A stretch of 7,209 nt of DNA, from NCBI GenBank assembly GCA_002345625.1, contig DDWE01000038.1:1-7209 (forward strand). Direction: 5' to 3'. The stretch's first letter is position 1. Each line of letters starts with the position of its first letter. Shown one piece after another: positions 1 to 5,861 of this stretch. The position numbers were made by a program, and so were the translations under genes. The notes below the pieces were generated by a model. The model was given only the letters and a program-made list of their open reading frames with translations, was not told the DNA's origin and made no database searches. The stretch comes from Desulfuromonadaceae bacterium UBA2294. Lineage in GTDB: Bacteria > Desulfobacterota > Desulfuromonadia > Desulfuromonadales > UBA2294.

Positions 1-51
1 AGGGTTTTTCTACAGCCTCGTTAGTATTAACATAATGAAAGGAGACGAATC

Positions 52-2154
52 ATGATCATTAAGGCAATCAGAAATTGGATGCTAATCGGTACGTTTGGTC
101 TGGCCCTGGCTAGTCAGACTTTCGCAGCGGAGGGCAGCGGAGTTGTTACCGCTGACCCGACCAAGCATTTCGACCCAAAGGGGAAGATGCCGTCGGATTA
201 CACGATTAAGCTCCGCGAGATGCGGAAAACGGCTCTGCCGCTCGCGGACAAGCGCGACTTCGAGGAAGCGAAGAAAGGCTTCATCGCCGCGCCGGAGTAT
301 AAGCAGATCATGGCTGAGGCCGGTAACGTGGCCTGGGATATGGGCAGTTACGAATGGCTTTTGGAGGAGGGTAAGGACTTTGCCTCCATTCACCCCTCGC
401 TCCAGCGCCAGGCGATCCTCAATATGGCTTATGGGCTCTATGAGGTCGTTCCCGGCAAGATCTACCAAGTACGTGGCTACGACCTGGCGAACATCAGCTT
501 CATCAAGAGCGATACCGGCTGGATCGTCTTCGACCCCCTGACCGCCAAGGAGACGGCGGCGGCCGCCCTGAAGTTCATCAATGAGCAGCTCGGCGAACGT
601 CCGGTGGTGGCGGTCGTCTACTCGCACTCGCACGGCGATCACTTCGGCGGCGTGCGCGGCGTTGTCGATGAGGCTGACGTGAAAAGCGGTAAGGTCAAGG
701 TGATTGCACCGGTCGGTTTCATGCAGCATGCCATTGCCGAGAACGTGATGGCCGGCAACGCCATGACCCGGCGCATGTTCTTCCAGTACGGCGTGCTGCT
801 GCCGCGCAGCCCCTTCGGGCACGTTGACCAGTCGATCGGCAAAAACACTGCCGCCGGCAATCTCGGACTGATCGAACCGAACGTCATCATCAAGGAGGAC
901 ATCGAGGACCTAACGGTGGACGGCGTGAAGATGGTGTTCCAAAATACGCCGGGGACCGAAGCGCCGGCCGAGATGAATACCTGGTTCCCCGATCTCAAGA
1001 CCTTCTGGGCGGCGGAGAACATCGTCGCCACCATCCACAACATCTACACCCTGCGCGGCGCCATGGTGCGCGATGCGCTGGAGTGGTCGAAGCAGATCAA
1101 CAAGGCCATCTACCTGTTCGGCAAGGACGCCGAGGTCATGTTCGCCTCGCACAGCTGGCCGCGCTGGGGGAACGACCGCATTCTTGAGATCATGCGCACC
1201 CAGCGCGACGCCTACGCCCACCTGAACAACCAGGTGCTGCACCTGGCCAACCAGGGGGTGACGATCAACGAGATCCAGAATGTCTACAAGCAACCGAAGA
1301 GTTTGCAGGACCAGTGGGCCGCGCATAGCTACCACGGCTCCGAAAGCCATAACAGCCGGGCGGTCATCAACCGCTACCTTGGTTACTGGGACGCCAACCC
1401 GGCGACCCTCGATCCACTTTCGCCGCGCGACTCGGCGCCGCTGTACGTGGAGATGATGGGCGGGTCGGACAAGATCATCGCCAAGGGGAAGGAACTCTAC
1501 GACCAGGGGAAATACCGCCATGCGGTCGAGATTCTCAACAAGCTGGTCTTCTCCGAGCCCGAAAACCAACCGGCCAAAGACCTGCTCGCCGATGTCTATG
1601 AGCAGATCGGCTACCAGAAGGAGAGCCCGAGCCAGCGCAACAGCTTCCTGGCCGGCGCTTTCGAGCTACGCAACGGCATCCCGGCGGGCGCTTCGCCCAA
1701 AGCCAGCGGACCGGACATGATCCGCGGCATGAGCACCGGGCTGTGGCTCGACTTCCTTGGCGTGCAGCTCGACAGCGCCAAGGTCGATGGCAAACACTTC
1801 ACCATCAATCTGGTCACACCCGATAACGGAGAAAAGTATGCCGTCGAACTGAACAACGCGACCCTGACCAATATTGAAGGGTTCCAGGTCGACAAGCCGG
1901 ACCTGACCATCACCATTAACCGCGCCGATCTAAATACCATCATGATGGGCAAGGCCACCTTCGACGACATGATCAAACAGGGCAAGGCGAAGTTCGCCGG
2001 CAGCCGTGAACCGTTCGATCTGCTGCGTAGTTCGATGGTCCGCTTCACGATGGACTTTGAGGTCTTGCCAGGCACGGGCGGTAAACGCCTGCAACAGCCG
2101 ACAGGCGATCCGTTCGAGATCGTGCCGCCTGCGATCAACGTCATCACTGATTGA
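52..2154 (+). CDS. exported alkyl sulfatase, SdsA1/YjcS type (metallo-beta-lactamase fold)
   Basis: Predicted to hydrolyse primary alkyl sulfate esters such as dodecyl sulfate to alcohol and sulfate, probably in the periplasm. The 700-residue protein starts with a signal peptide (K4/R7, hydrophobic core about 9-21, likely cleavage near A25/A26). The metallo-beta-lactamase domain carries HSHGDHFGG at 192-200 (H192, H194, D196, H197). Further candidate zinc ligands are E303, E322 and H367 (in ASHSWPRWGN). A dimerisation domain covers about 385-525 and contains the family block YHGSESHNSRAVINRYLGYW near 430. An SCP2-like domain, thought to bring the hydrophobic substrate in, fills about 575-695. 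SdsA1 and YjcS are near 660 residues, so the gene looks full length. The start is supported by AAAGGAG eight bases upstream. Class is confident; the real substrate is inferred. The stop lies 16 bases before an attC site, the spacing seen in integron cassettes. Confidence 0.93.
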   Translation: MIIKAIRNWMLIGTFGLALASQTFAAEGSGVVTADPTKHFDPKGKMPSDYTIKLREMRKTALPLADKRDFEEAKKGFIAAPEYKQIMAEAGNVAWDMGSYEWLLEEGKDFASIHPSLQRQAILNMAYGLYEVVPGKIYQVRGYDLANISFIKSDTGWIVFDPLTAKETAAAALKFINEQLGERPVVAVVYSHSHGDHFGGVRGVVDEADVKSGKVKVIAPVGFMQHAIAENVMAGNAMTRRMFFQYGVLLPRSPFGHVDQSIGKNTAAGNLGLIEPNVIIKEDIEDLTVDGVKMVFQNTPGTEAPAEMNTWFPDLKTFWAAENIVATIHNIYTLRGAMVRDALEWSKQINKAIYLFGKDAEVMFASHSWPRWGNDRILEIMRTQRDAYAHLNNQVLHLANQGVTINEIQNVYKQPKSLQDQWAAHSYHGSESHNSRAVINRYLGYWDANPATLDPLSPRDSAPLYVEMMGGSDKIIAKGKELYDQGKYRHAVEILNKLVFSEPENQPAKDLLADVYEQIGYQKESPSQRNSFLAGAFELRNGIPAGASPKASGPDMIRGMSTGLWLDFLGVQLDSAKVDGKHFTINLVTPDNGEKYAVELNNATLTNIEGFQVDKPDLTITINRADLNTIMMGKATFDDMIKQGKAKFAGSREPFDLLRSSMVRFTMDFEVLPGTGGKRLQQPTGDPFEIVPPAINVITD

Positions 2155-2170
2155 CGTCATATCCCTTTGA

Positions 2171-2231
2171 AGCTAACAACCGGTTTCAGCGGACGGAGCT
2201 TGCGCTCCGCCGCTGAACCGGGGCGTTAGAG
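2171..2231 (+). other. attC recombination site (integron cassette)
   Basis: CTAAC at 2173-2177 pairs with GTTAG at 2225-2229, forming the R''/R' boxes. Inside, 2180-2199 pairs with 2204-2221 in an 18-base-pair stem closed by a TTGC loop (2200-2203). The only irregularities in the stem are two single unpaired bases, T2184-2186 (one of three Ts) and A2193, both on the left arm. Extra bases on the left (L'') arm are the hallmark that sets attC orientation, and they place the site in the + direction, as for a cassette whose gene lies to the left. Cleavage would fall between G2225 and T2226. The layout closely resembles the aadA-type attC pattern (TAACAA...GCGTTAG). The outer R-box positions (A2171, G2172, A2230, G2231) do not pair, so the boxes are slightly off consensus. 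Confidence 0.85.
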
Positions 2232-2236
2232 GGCTT

Positions 2237-2591
2237 ATGGGTTTTTTCGGAAAACTGTTTCAGCACAAACAAAAAGCATAAGAACGAAGTCACCTTCGAT
2301 AACGAAGGTGTTACTCGAACCCTCCCAAATGGAAATGTTGAGGTTGTACGCTGGGGCGAACTGGTTGAAGTTAACATCCTCACCACAGACGAGGGGCCGA
2401 TTGTAGATGATGTTTACTGGATGTTACATGGGGCTGATGGTAAAGGGTGCGCGATACCAAGTGAGGCCGAGGGCATGAACGAGCTATTGTCTCGCCTTCA
2501 ACAATTGCCTGGCTTTGATAATGAAGCCGTCATCAAGGCCATGGGTTCTACCAACAACGCTAAATTTCTGTGCTGGAAACGCACCCTCTAA
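2237..2591 (+). pseudogene. small cassette-borne protein of unknown function, broken by a one-base frameshift
   Basis: The ATG at 2237 lies just after the attC R' box and is preceded by GAGGG. It reads MGFFGKLFQHKQKA and stops at 2279. From 2283 a different frame stays open to TAA at 2589-2591, beginning NEVTFDNEGVTRTLPNG and ending AKFLCWKRTL. Removing one base from the A run at 2271-2275 joins the two into a single 117-residue protein. The downstream frame has no ATG, GTG or TTG before M at 2421, so the body cannot be expressed whole from another start. The reconstructed protein (EGVTRTLPNG, VRWGEL, TTDEGPIVDD, LPGFDNEAVIKAMGS) resembles a small acidic family I have seen across proteobacteria, whose function I do not know. 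The stop codon overlaps a possible next attC R'' box (CTCTAAC), as is usual in cassettes. A sequencing error in the A run cannot be excluded. Confidence 0.65.
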
Positions 2592-2639
2592 CGAATCCCA
2601 CGAGATCAGACGGTTAAGAAGTGGCGGTTCGCGTTGACA
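2586..2639 (+). other. degenerate attC-like site (tentative)
   Basis: CTCTAAC (2586-2592), overlapping the stop of the frameshifted gene, could be an R'' box, and GTTGACA (2633-2639) a degenerate R' box. AACG-AATCC-CAC (2590-2601) pairs imperfectly with GTGGCGGTTCGCGTT (2621-2635), with extra bases on the right arm rather than the left. A competing pairing uses TAAG...TGGCGG (2614-2627) with CCGCCGCTTA near 2666-2675. An attC is expected here from the cassette layout, but the match is poor. It may be a decayed site or none at all. Confidence 0.3.
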
Positions 2640-2706
2640 TTCTACATGATCGCACCTGTGTACGCCGCCGCTTAGGTCCAAACGTTTGCTGCAGGAATTA
2701 TAAAAG

Positions 2707-3093
2707 ATGGAAATATATACTTTAAAAATATCCTTTGCAGAAAACGACCCTGAATGTCCATGGTCAAGAACCATTGAAGTCCCAGAAGACTTCACCTTTG
2801 CCAAATTACACGATTACATTCAAGAAATTATTGAATTTGATAATGACCATTTATATGAATTTTATTCAGGGAAAAGCCAAAGAGACAAATTATACAAAAT
2901 TTCTAACAGTGCAAGACTGTGCGACATTTTCCCATTGGACGGATTGAAGCTATTTTACCTGTTTGACTTTGGCGACAATTGGCTATTCAAGATCATCAAA
3001 ACAAGTAAGAAACAGTTCTTAACACCTGAAATCTCAATACCTCGTATTGTACAATCTATTGGAGAAAATCCAGAACAGTACGGCGAGTGGTAA
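2707..3093 (+). CDS. pRiA4b ORF-3-like family protein (PRiA4_ORF3 domain), in a cassette
   Basis: A complete 128-residue protein matching the pRiA4b ORF-3-like family, first noted on an Agrobacterium Ri plasmid and also annotated as an IS1096-associated passenger. The hallmarks appear in order: an opening strand YTLKISF (4-10), the WSRTIEVPEDFTFAKLHDYI block (19-38), FDNDHLYEF (44-52), LCDIFPLDG (71-79), the signature FYLFDFGDNW (83-92), and a C-terminal PRIVQSIGENPEQYGEW (112-128) corresponding to the usual Pro-rich PEQYG stretch. The biochemical role of the family is not established. It is frequent in mobile DNA and integron cassettes. AGGA ten bases before the ATG supports the start. Codon use is very AT-rich compared with all neighbours, a clear sign of transfer. 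A truncated attC starts 12 bases after the stop. Confidence 0.85.
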   Translation: MEIYTLKISFAENDPECPWSRTIEVPEDFTFAKLHDYIQEIIEFDNDHLYEFYSGKSQRDKLYKISNSARLCDIFPLDGLKLFYLFDFGDNWLFKIIKTSKKQFLTPEISIPRIVQSIGENPEQYGEW

Positions 3094-3105
3094 TAGTCAA
3101 AAAGC

Positions 3106-3135
3106 AGCTAACCAGAAAATGCAGCGGACGGAGGA
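3106..3135 (+). other. truncated attC site (left half only)
   Basis: AGCTAAC at 3106-3112, then a short variable stretch, then CAGCGGACGGAG at 3122-3133. The complete attC upstream has the same AGCTAAC box and the same CAGCGGACGGAG block in its left arm, with a different but similarly long sequence between. No matching right arm (CCGCTG...GTTAG) follows, so the site is cut after about 3133. It sits just after the pRiA4b-like gene, exactly where that cassette's attC should be. The half site could not fold for integrase recombination. Confidence 0.65.
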
Positions 3136-3150
3136 CCTTCCCCGATAGAG

Positions 3151-3179
3151 TTGACACCTCAATCTAGTCAAGAGGGGTC
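3151..3179. repeat. imperfect inverted repeat beyond the truncated attC
   Basis: GACACCTC and GAGGGGTC flank an 11- to 13-base spacer and pair at seven of eight positions. It lies just after the point where the attC is broken. It may be the remnant end of an insertion element that caused the break, a weak terminator for the cassette genes, or chance. I do not recognise an IS end with confidence, and no transposase fragment is visible. Confidence 0.3.
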
Positions 3180-3218
3180 GAAATTCGGCAGAGTACTCTC
3201 TTTCTGGCTGTATCTTGC

Positions 3219-3273
3219 GCGATTAATAAAACAGGCCGCTTTCGGAATAAACCGAAAGCGGCCTGTTGTTGTT
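3219..3273. terminator. bidirectional intrinsic terminator
   Basis: A perfect 15-base stem (3231-3245 pairing with 3252-3266, starting ACAGGCCGCTTTCGG) encloses the loop AATAAA. Read on the minus strand it is followed by TTTTATTAAT and lies 27 bases after the pilT stop, so it ends the pilT operon. On the plus strand it is followed by TGTTGTTT, giving termination of cassette transcripts as well. It marks the border between the cassette block and the pilus operon. Confidence 0.9.
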
Positions 3274-3293
3274 TGACGAATGTGAAGTTGCGC

Positions 3294-4361
3294 TTAAGTA
3301 AACATCAGCTTGCGTTCCAGGTCCATCGACCGCGATACCTGCTTCGCCCCGTCGATACTGATGATCCCCTGCTCGCAGAGCTGTACCAGGTGCTGATCCA
3401 TGGTCTGCATTGAGTATTCGTTGCGGCCGTTCTCGATGTGTTTTTCGATTTCATCGAGACGGCCGTCGCGGATACAGGCCTGGATGGTGGTGGTGGTGCG
3501 CATGATCTCGACCACCGGCACCAGGTTCTCGCCACTTTTGTCCTTGACCAGACGCAGCGACACGGTGGCCACCAGAATGTCGGCGAGGCGCTGGCGGAGA
3601 ATATCCTGGGCATCGGCCGGGAAGTGGCCAACCAGGCGGTTGATGGTCGAAACCGCGCTTTGTGTGTGCAGGGTAGAGAAGACCAGGTGGCCGGTCTCCG
3701 ACGCCTTGACGCAGGCGTCGATGGTCTCCAGATCACGCATCTCGCCGACCATGACCACGTCCGGGTCCATGCGCAGCGCCGCTTTCAGTGCAGCGCTGAA
3801 ACCGGCTGTGTCGACGCCGACCTCGCGCTGAATGATGCAGCTTTTGTCCGAGGTGAAGAGAAATTCCAGCGGGTCCTCGATGGTGATGATGTTGTACTGC
3901 TGGGTCTGGTTGATGTGCTGCAGCATCGCTGCAAGGGTGGTCGATTTGCCGTTTCCGGTCGGCCCGGTGACCAGGACCAGGCCGTTGGGGGCCTTGACGA
4001 TCTCCTGCAGCACCGGCGGCAGCTTGAGGTCGGCAAAGGTGCCGATGTGCGGCGGAATGACACGCATGACGACGCCGAAGCAGCCGCGCTGGCGAAAGAT
4101 GCTGACGCGAAAGCGACCGCCGTTGTCGAGGGCGTAGGAGGCGTCGGTCTCCTTGACGTCGTCGGTCAGGGCGCGGCCGTTCTGCTCGAGAATGGCGCGG
4201 GCGATGTATTCGGTATCTTCAGCGCTGAGTTTCGGCAGCTTGGAGCGGATCAGCTGGCCGCGCCCGCGAAAAAATGGCGGGTTATCGACTTCGAAGTGGA
4301 CGTCGGAAATGCGCTTGTCGAAAGCGATCGCGAGAATCTGATTCAGTATCTTGCTGTCCAT
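3294..4361 (-). CDS. pilT: PilT/PilU-family type IV pilus retraction ATPase
   Basis: A hexameric cytoplasmic motor ATPase of the PilT branch, expected to drive pilus depolymerisation or twitching. The 355 residues fit the family size (about 345-380). An N-terminal PAS-like domain includes KRISDVHFEV (16-25). The RecA-like core shows Walker A GPTGNGKST (133-141), the Asp box NIITIEDPLEFLF (157-169, E162), Walker B DPDVVMVGEMRD (199-210, E207) and the His box GHLVFSTLHT (224-233, H225 and H232). At the place of the PilT motif AIRNLIRE the sequence reads TIQACIRD (292-299), keeping only the first Ile and the Ile-Arg pair plus an acidic end. It is therefore probably a paralogue rather than the main retraction motor. 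GAGGT six bases before the ATG supports the start. It is the second gene of an operon, 42 bases after the DUF4388 gene. Confidence 0.9.
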   Translation of the reverse strand: MDSKILNQILAIAFDKRISDVHFEVDNPPFFRGRGQLIRSKLPKLSAEDTEYIARAILEQNGRALTDDVKETDASYALDNGGRFRVSIFRQRGCFGVVMRVIPPHIGTFADLKLPPVLQEIVKAPNGLVLVTGPTGNGKSTTLAAMLQHINQTQQYNIITIEDPLEFLFTSDKSCIIQREVGVDTAGFSAALKAALRMDPDVVMVGEMRDLETIDACVKASETGHLVFSTLHTQSAVSTINRLVGHFPADAQDILRQRLADILVATVSLRLVKDKSGENLVPVVEIMRTTTTIQACIRDGRLDEIEKHIENGRNEYSMQTMDQHLVQLCEQGIISIDGAKQVSRSMDLERKLMFT

Positions 4362-4403
4362 CGAATGACCTCGTCATCGGGTGCTGTTGAGTTCCCGATG
4401 CTG

Positions 4404-5573
4404 TTAGTGGATGGCTTCCACTCTTAGGGTTGCCTGTTCGGCGAGCATGTCGAGCAGCTCCACCGGTACGGGCTGGTGTTCCTGGGTGCCGAAGTCGGCA
4501 TAGACCAGAAACAGGGTCTTGTTATGGCGCTTGACCGGCAGCAGAAGGATGCTGGCATCGGACGGCGCTCCGATTTTGCGATACAGGTAGGTGTTGAGGA
4601 TTTCGTCGGCACAGGGGCCGCAATAGATCCGTCCGCTGCTCAGGGCCTGTTGCAGCAGCGACGGCTGGTTGAGCGGAATATGGAAACCGAGCGGTTCGTC
4701 GATGCCATCGCCGAAGCTGGTCTTGATGCCACGGGCGCGGTCGGCCACCGCCTCGTTCCCTCTTGCGACCAGAATCAGGGCGCGCGGGAGAATTTCATTG
4801 ACAAACTGGAGGACCGACCGTGCCACGGTTTGGGGCGAGGTCAGGGTCGGCAACCCGGCGATAAAGTCATTGAGCTGCCGGACGACGGAGACCCCTTTTT
4901 TCGCTGCCGGGCGCGGTGTGCTGCCGGCTTTGTCTTCCAGCCCCTGATAGACGCCGGGAATCTTCCGTTCGATCTGGTCGAGGGCGTCGAGGCCGAGCAG
5001 GTCAGCGGTGATGTCGTCGCCGGCCTCGCTCTCTTCTTCAAGAGTGATTTCGCCGTCACGCACCTTTTCGTCAAAGACGCGCAGGGCATCCATCAGGATA
5101 CTCTGTACATCGACGTTGATCTCGCGGTCGATTTCGTTCGGGTAGTACTTGAATTCGTCGTTGGTGGTTTCGTCGCTCGCCACCAGGGTGAAATCGCCCT
5201 TGCGCCAGGTCAAAACCTCAATCAGGGTCAGCTCAATCAGCGAGCGCAGCGCCGCATAAGCTTCGCGCTCCTCCACCATCCCCCGATCAAGCAGGGTGAT
5301 GATCAACGGTTTGCGTTCCGGTCCGGGGGTGTGCTGGATGCCAAGCGCTTCCTGAAGGGTGTCTTCGGTGATGGCCCCCTGGGCGACCAGGATATCGCCG
5401 ATGCGGATGCCGTTATTGAGATGGCTGGCACCGACGATGTAGCCTTTTTTAAAGACCAGCTGGCTCTCCCCCTTGCGTCCGCTGATATGCAGGATGCCCG
5501 AATTGCGGGTCGAGTGCATCAACTGGATGACATCAACAATCGGTAGATGTTCCAGATCACCGGAGAATGACAT
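4404..5573 (-). CDS. DUF4388 (PATAN) domain protein with C-terminal GAF-like region
   Basis: 389 residues, no signal peptide or membrane segment, so cytoplasmic. The N-terminal half (about 1-170) is a DUF4388/PATAN domain: MSFSGDLEHLPIVDVIQLMH, then GILHISGRKGESQLVFKKGY (26-45), IRIGDILVAQGAITEDTLQE (57-76) and LIEVLTWRKGDFTL (117-130). Residues 175-230 are acidic and then Pro/Lys-rich, a likely linker. About 232-389 looks like a GAF-type sensor domain, ending in a strand-helix pattern (ILLLPVKRHNKTLFLVYADF, then an amphipathic helix); this second call is weaker. Geobacter relatives carry many such proteins. Cyanobacterial PATAN proteins are known to act on phototaxis, and PixE binds the pilus motor PilB1. 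Here the gene is first in an operon with a pilT, so a role as regulator of that motor is a reasonable inference. AAGGA ten bases upstream supports the start. Confidence 0.82.
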   Translation of the reverse strand: MSFSGDLEHLPIVDVIQLMHSTRNSGILHISGRKGESQLVFKKGYIVGASHLNNGIRIGDILVAQGAITEDTLQEALGIQHTPGPERKPLIITLLDRGMVEEREAYAALRSLIELTLIEVLTWRKGDFTLVASDETTNDEFKYYPNEIDREINVDVQSILMDALRVFDEKVRDGEITLEEESEAGDDITADLLGLDALDQIERKIPGVYQGLEDKAGSTPRPAAKKGVSVVRQLNDFIAGLPTLTSPQTVARSVLQFVNEILPRALILVARGNEAVADRARGIKTSFGDGIDEPLGFHIPLNQPSLLQQALSSGRIYCGPCADEILNTYLYRKIGAPSDASILLLPVKRHNKTLFLVYADFGTQEHQPVPVELLDMLAEQATLRVEAIH

Positions 5574-5650
5574 CGGGCAAGTCCTTCATGGTGCAGCGCG
5601 AAGCTGCGGGGAGTCGGGGTTGTTCTTCATCCGGCAAACGCCGGGGCGGT
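5574..5650 (-). other. 5' leader of the DUF4388-pilT operon with two small hairpins
   Basis: If transcription starts near 5649, the leader is about 75 bases. It contains two short hairpins: CCGGC-AAAC-GCCGG around 5631-5644 and GCAGC-GCGAA-GCTGC at about 5594-5608 (plus-strand reading). The ribosome site AAGGA follows. I recognise no known riboswitch. The hairpins may simply stabilise the message. Confidence 0.4.
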
Positions 5651-5655
5651 TTCCT

Positions 5656-5685
5656 ATTAAACTTGAATAGCAGCGAAAATTCAAG
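5656..5685 (-). promoter_or_regulatory. sigma-70-type promoter with inverted repeat over the -35 and spacer
   Basis: On the minus strand TTGAAT (5684-5679) and TTTAAT (5661-5656) are separated by exactly 17 bases, a good housekeeping promoter for the DUF4388-pilT operon. A perfect 7-base inverted repeat, CTTGAAT-N10-ATTCAAG (5662-5668 and 5679-5685), covers the -35 element and the spacer. A repressor bound there would block RNA polymerase, so it is a candidate operator. Confidence 0.6.
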
Positions 5686-5713
5686 CGTTCTCTGGTCCTC
5701 TATGGCGAAACAG

Positions 5714-5734
5714 TGACACACTTTTTTTGTGTCA
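5714..5734. promoter_or_regulatory. palindrome TGACACA-N7-TGTGTCA, candidate enhancer-binding site
   Basis: A perfect 7-base inverted repeat (5714-5720 and 5728-5734) around a C plus T-run spacer. It lies about 100 bases upstream of a sigma-54 promoter for the chemoreceptor gene and about 30 bases upstream of the divergent sigma-70 promoter. Sigma-54 promoters need an activator bound to such upstream palindromes, so the position suggests an NtrC-type activator site, possibly acting on both directions. The regulator is unknown. Confidence 0.5.
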
Positions 5735-5830
5735 TGGCACAGAACAACCTAAAGGGCCCATCCTGACATCAACCCGGCAACTGCTCGTAAACGTGAGTTT
5801 TAATGAGGTTTTACAGGCGCCGTTCAAATA

Positions 5831-5846
5831 TGGCACTTTTGTTGCT
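5831..5846 (+). promoter_or_regulatory. sigma-54 (RpoN) promoter for the chemoreceptor gene
   Basis: TGGCAC (5831-5836), five bases, TTGCT (5842-5846) matches the TGGCAC-N5-TTGCW consensus fully, with GG and GC ten bases apart. The start of transcription would be near 5857, leaving a leader of about 115 bases before the ATG at 5973. Confidence 0.85.
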
Positions 5847-5861
5847 GATATTCCGTAAGTG

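Larger units (their letters stand above)
2171..3135 (+). mobile_element. integrase-less integron cassette array (CALIN-like), two small genes
   Basis: This block contains one clear attC site, one degenerate attC-like stretch and one truncated attC, with two short same-strand genes between them (one frameshifted). Gene followed by attC, all in one orientation, is the layout of integron cassettes. No integrase (intI) gene or attI site is visible, so it matches what is called a cluster of attC sites lacking integrases. G+C drops from about 60-65% in the flanking genes to about 25-40% in counted lines of the second cassette gene. The right boundary is where similarity to the attC left arm stops, near 3131-3135. 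An integrase could lie outside the window. Confidence 0.7.

Noticed and set aside
82..1569. Several minus-strand open frames within the sulfatase gene
   Set aside because: They overlap a full-length enzyme with intact catalytic motifs and show no domain features.
2265..2285. Programmed frameshifting at the A run
   Set aside because: The frame change needed is +1 (or -2), whereas A runs of this kind favour -1, and five As is short. A simple mutation is more likely.
2186..2804. Minus-strand open frames across the cassette block
   Set aside because: They run through the attC stem and the clear plus-strand genes and show no family resemblance.
3438..4427. Long plus-strand open frame (329 residues) opposite pilT
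   Set aside because: It is antisense to a protein with all PilT motifs. The translation is low in complexity (many G, V, D, Q, R) and matches nothing recognisable.
4476..5546. Long plus-strand open frame (356 residues) opposite the DUF4388 gene
   Set aside because: It is a shadow of G+C-rich third codon positions. The opposite strand encodes a recognisable family with a good ribosome site.
5733..5750. TGGCAC next to the palindrome as a sigma-54 promoter
   Set aside because: Five bases later the sequence is AACCT, with no TTGC element.
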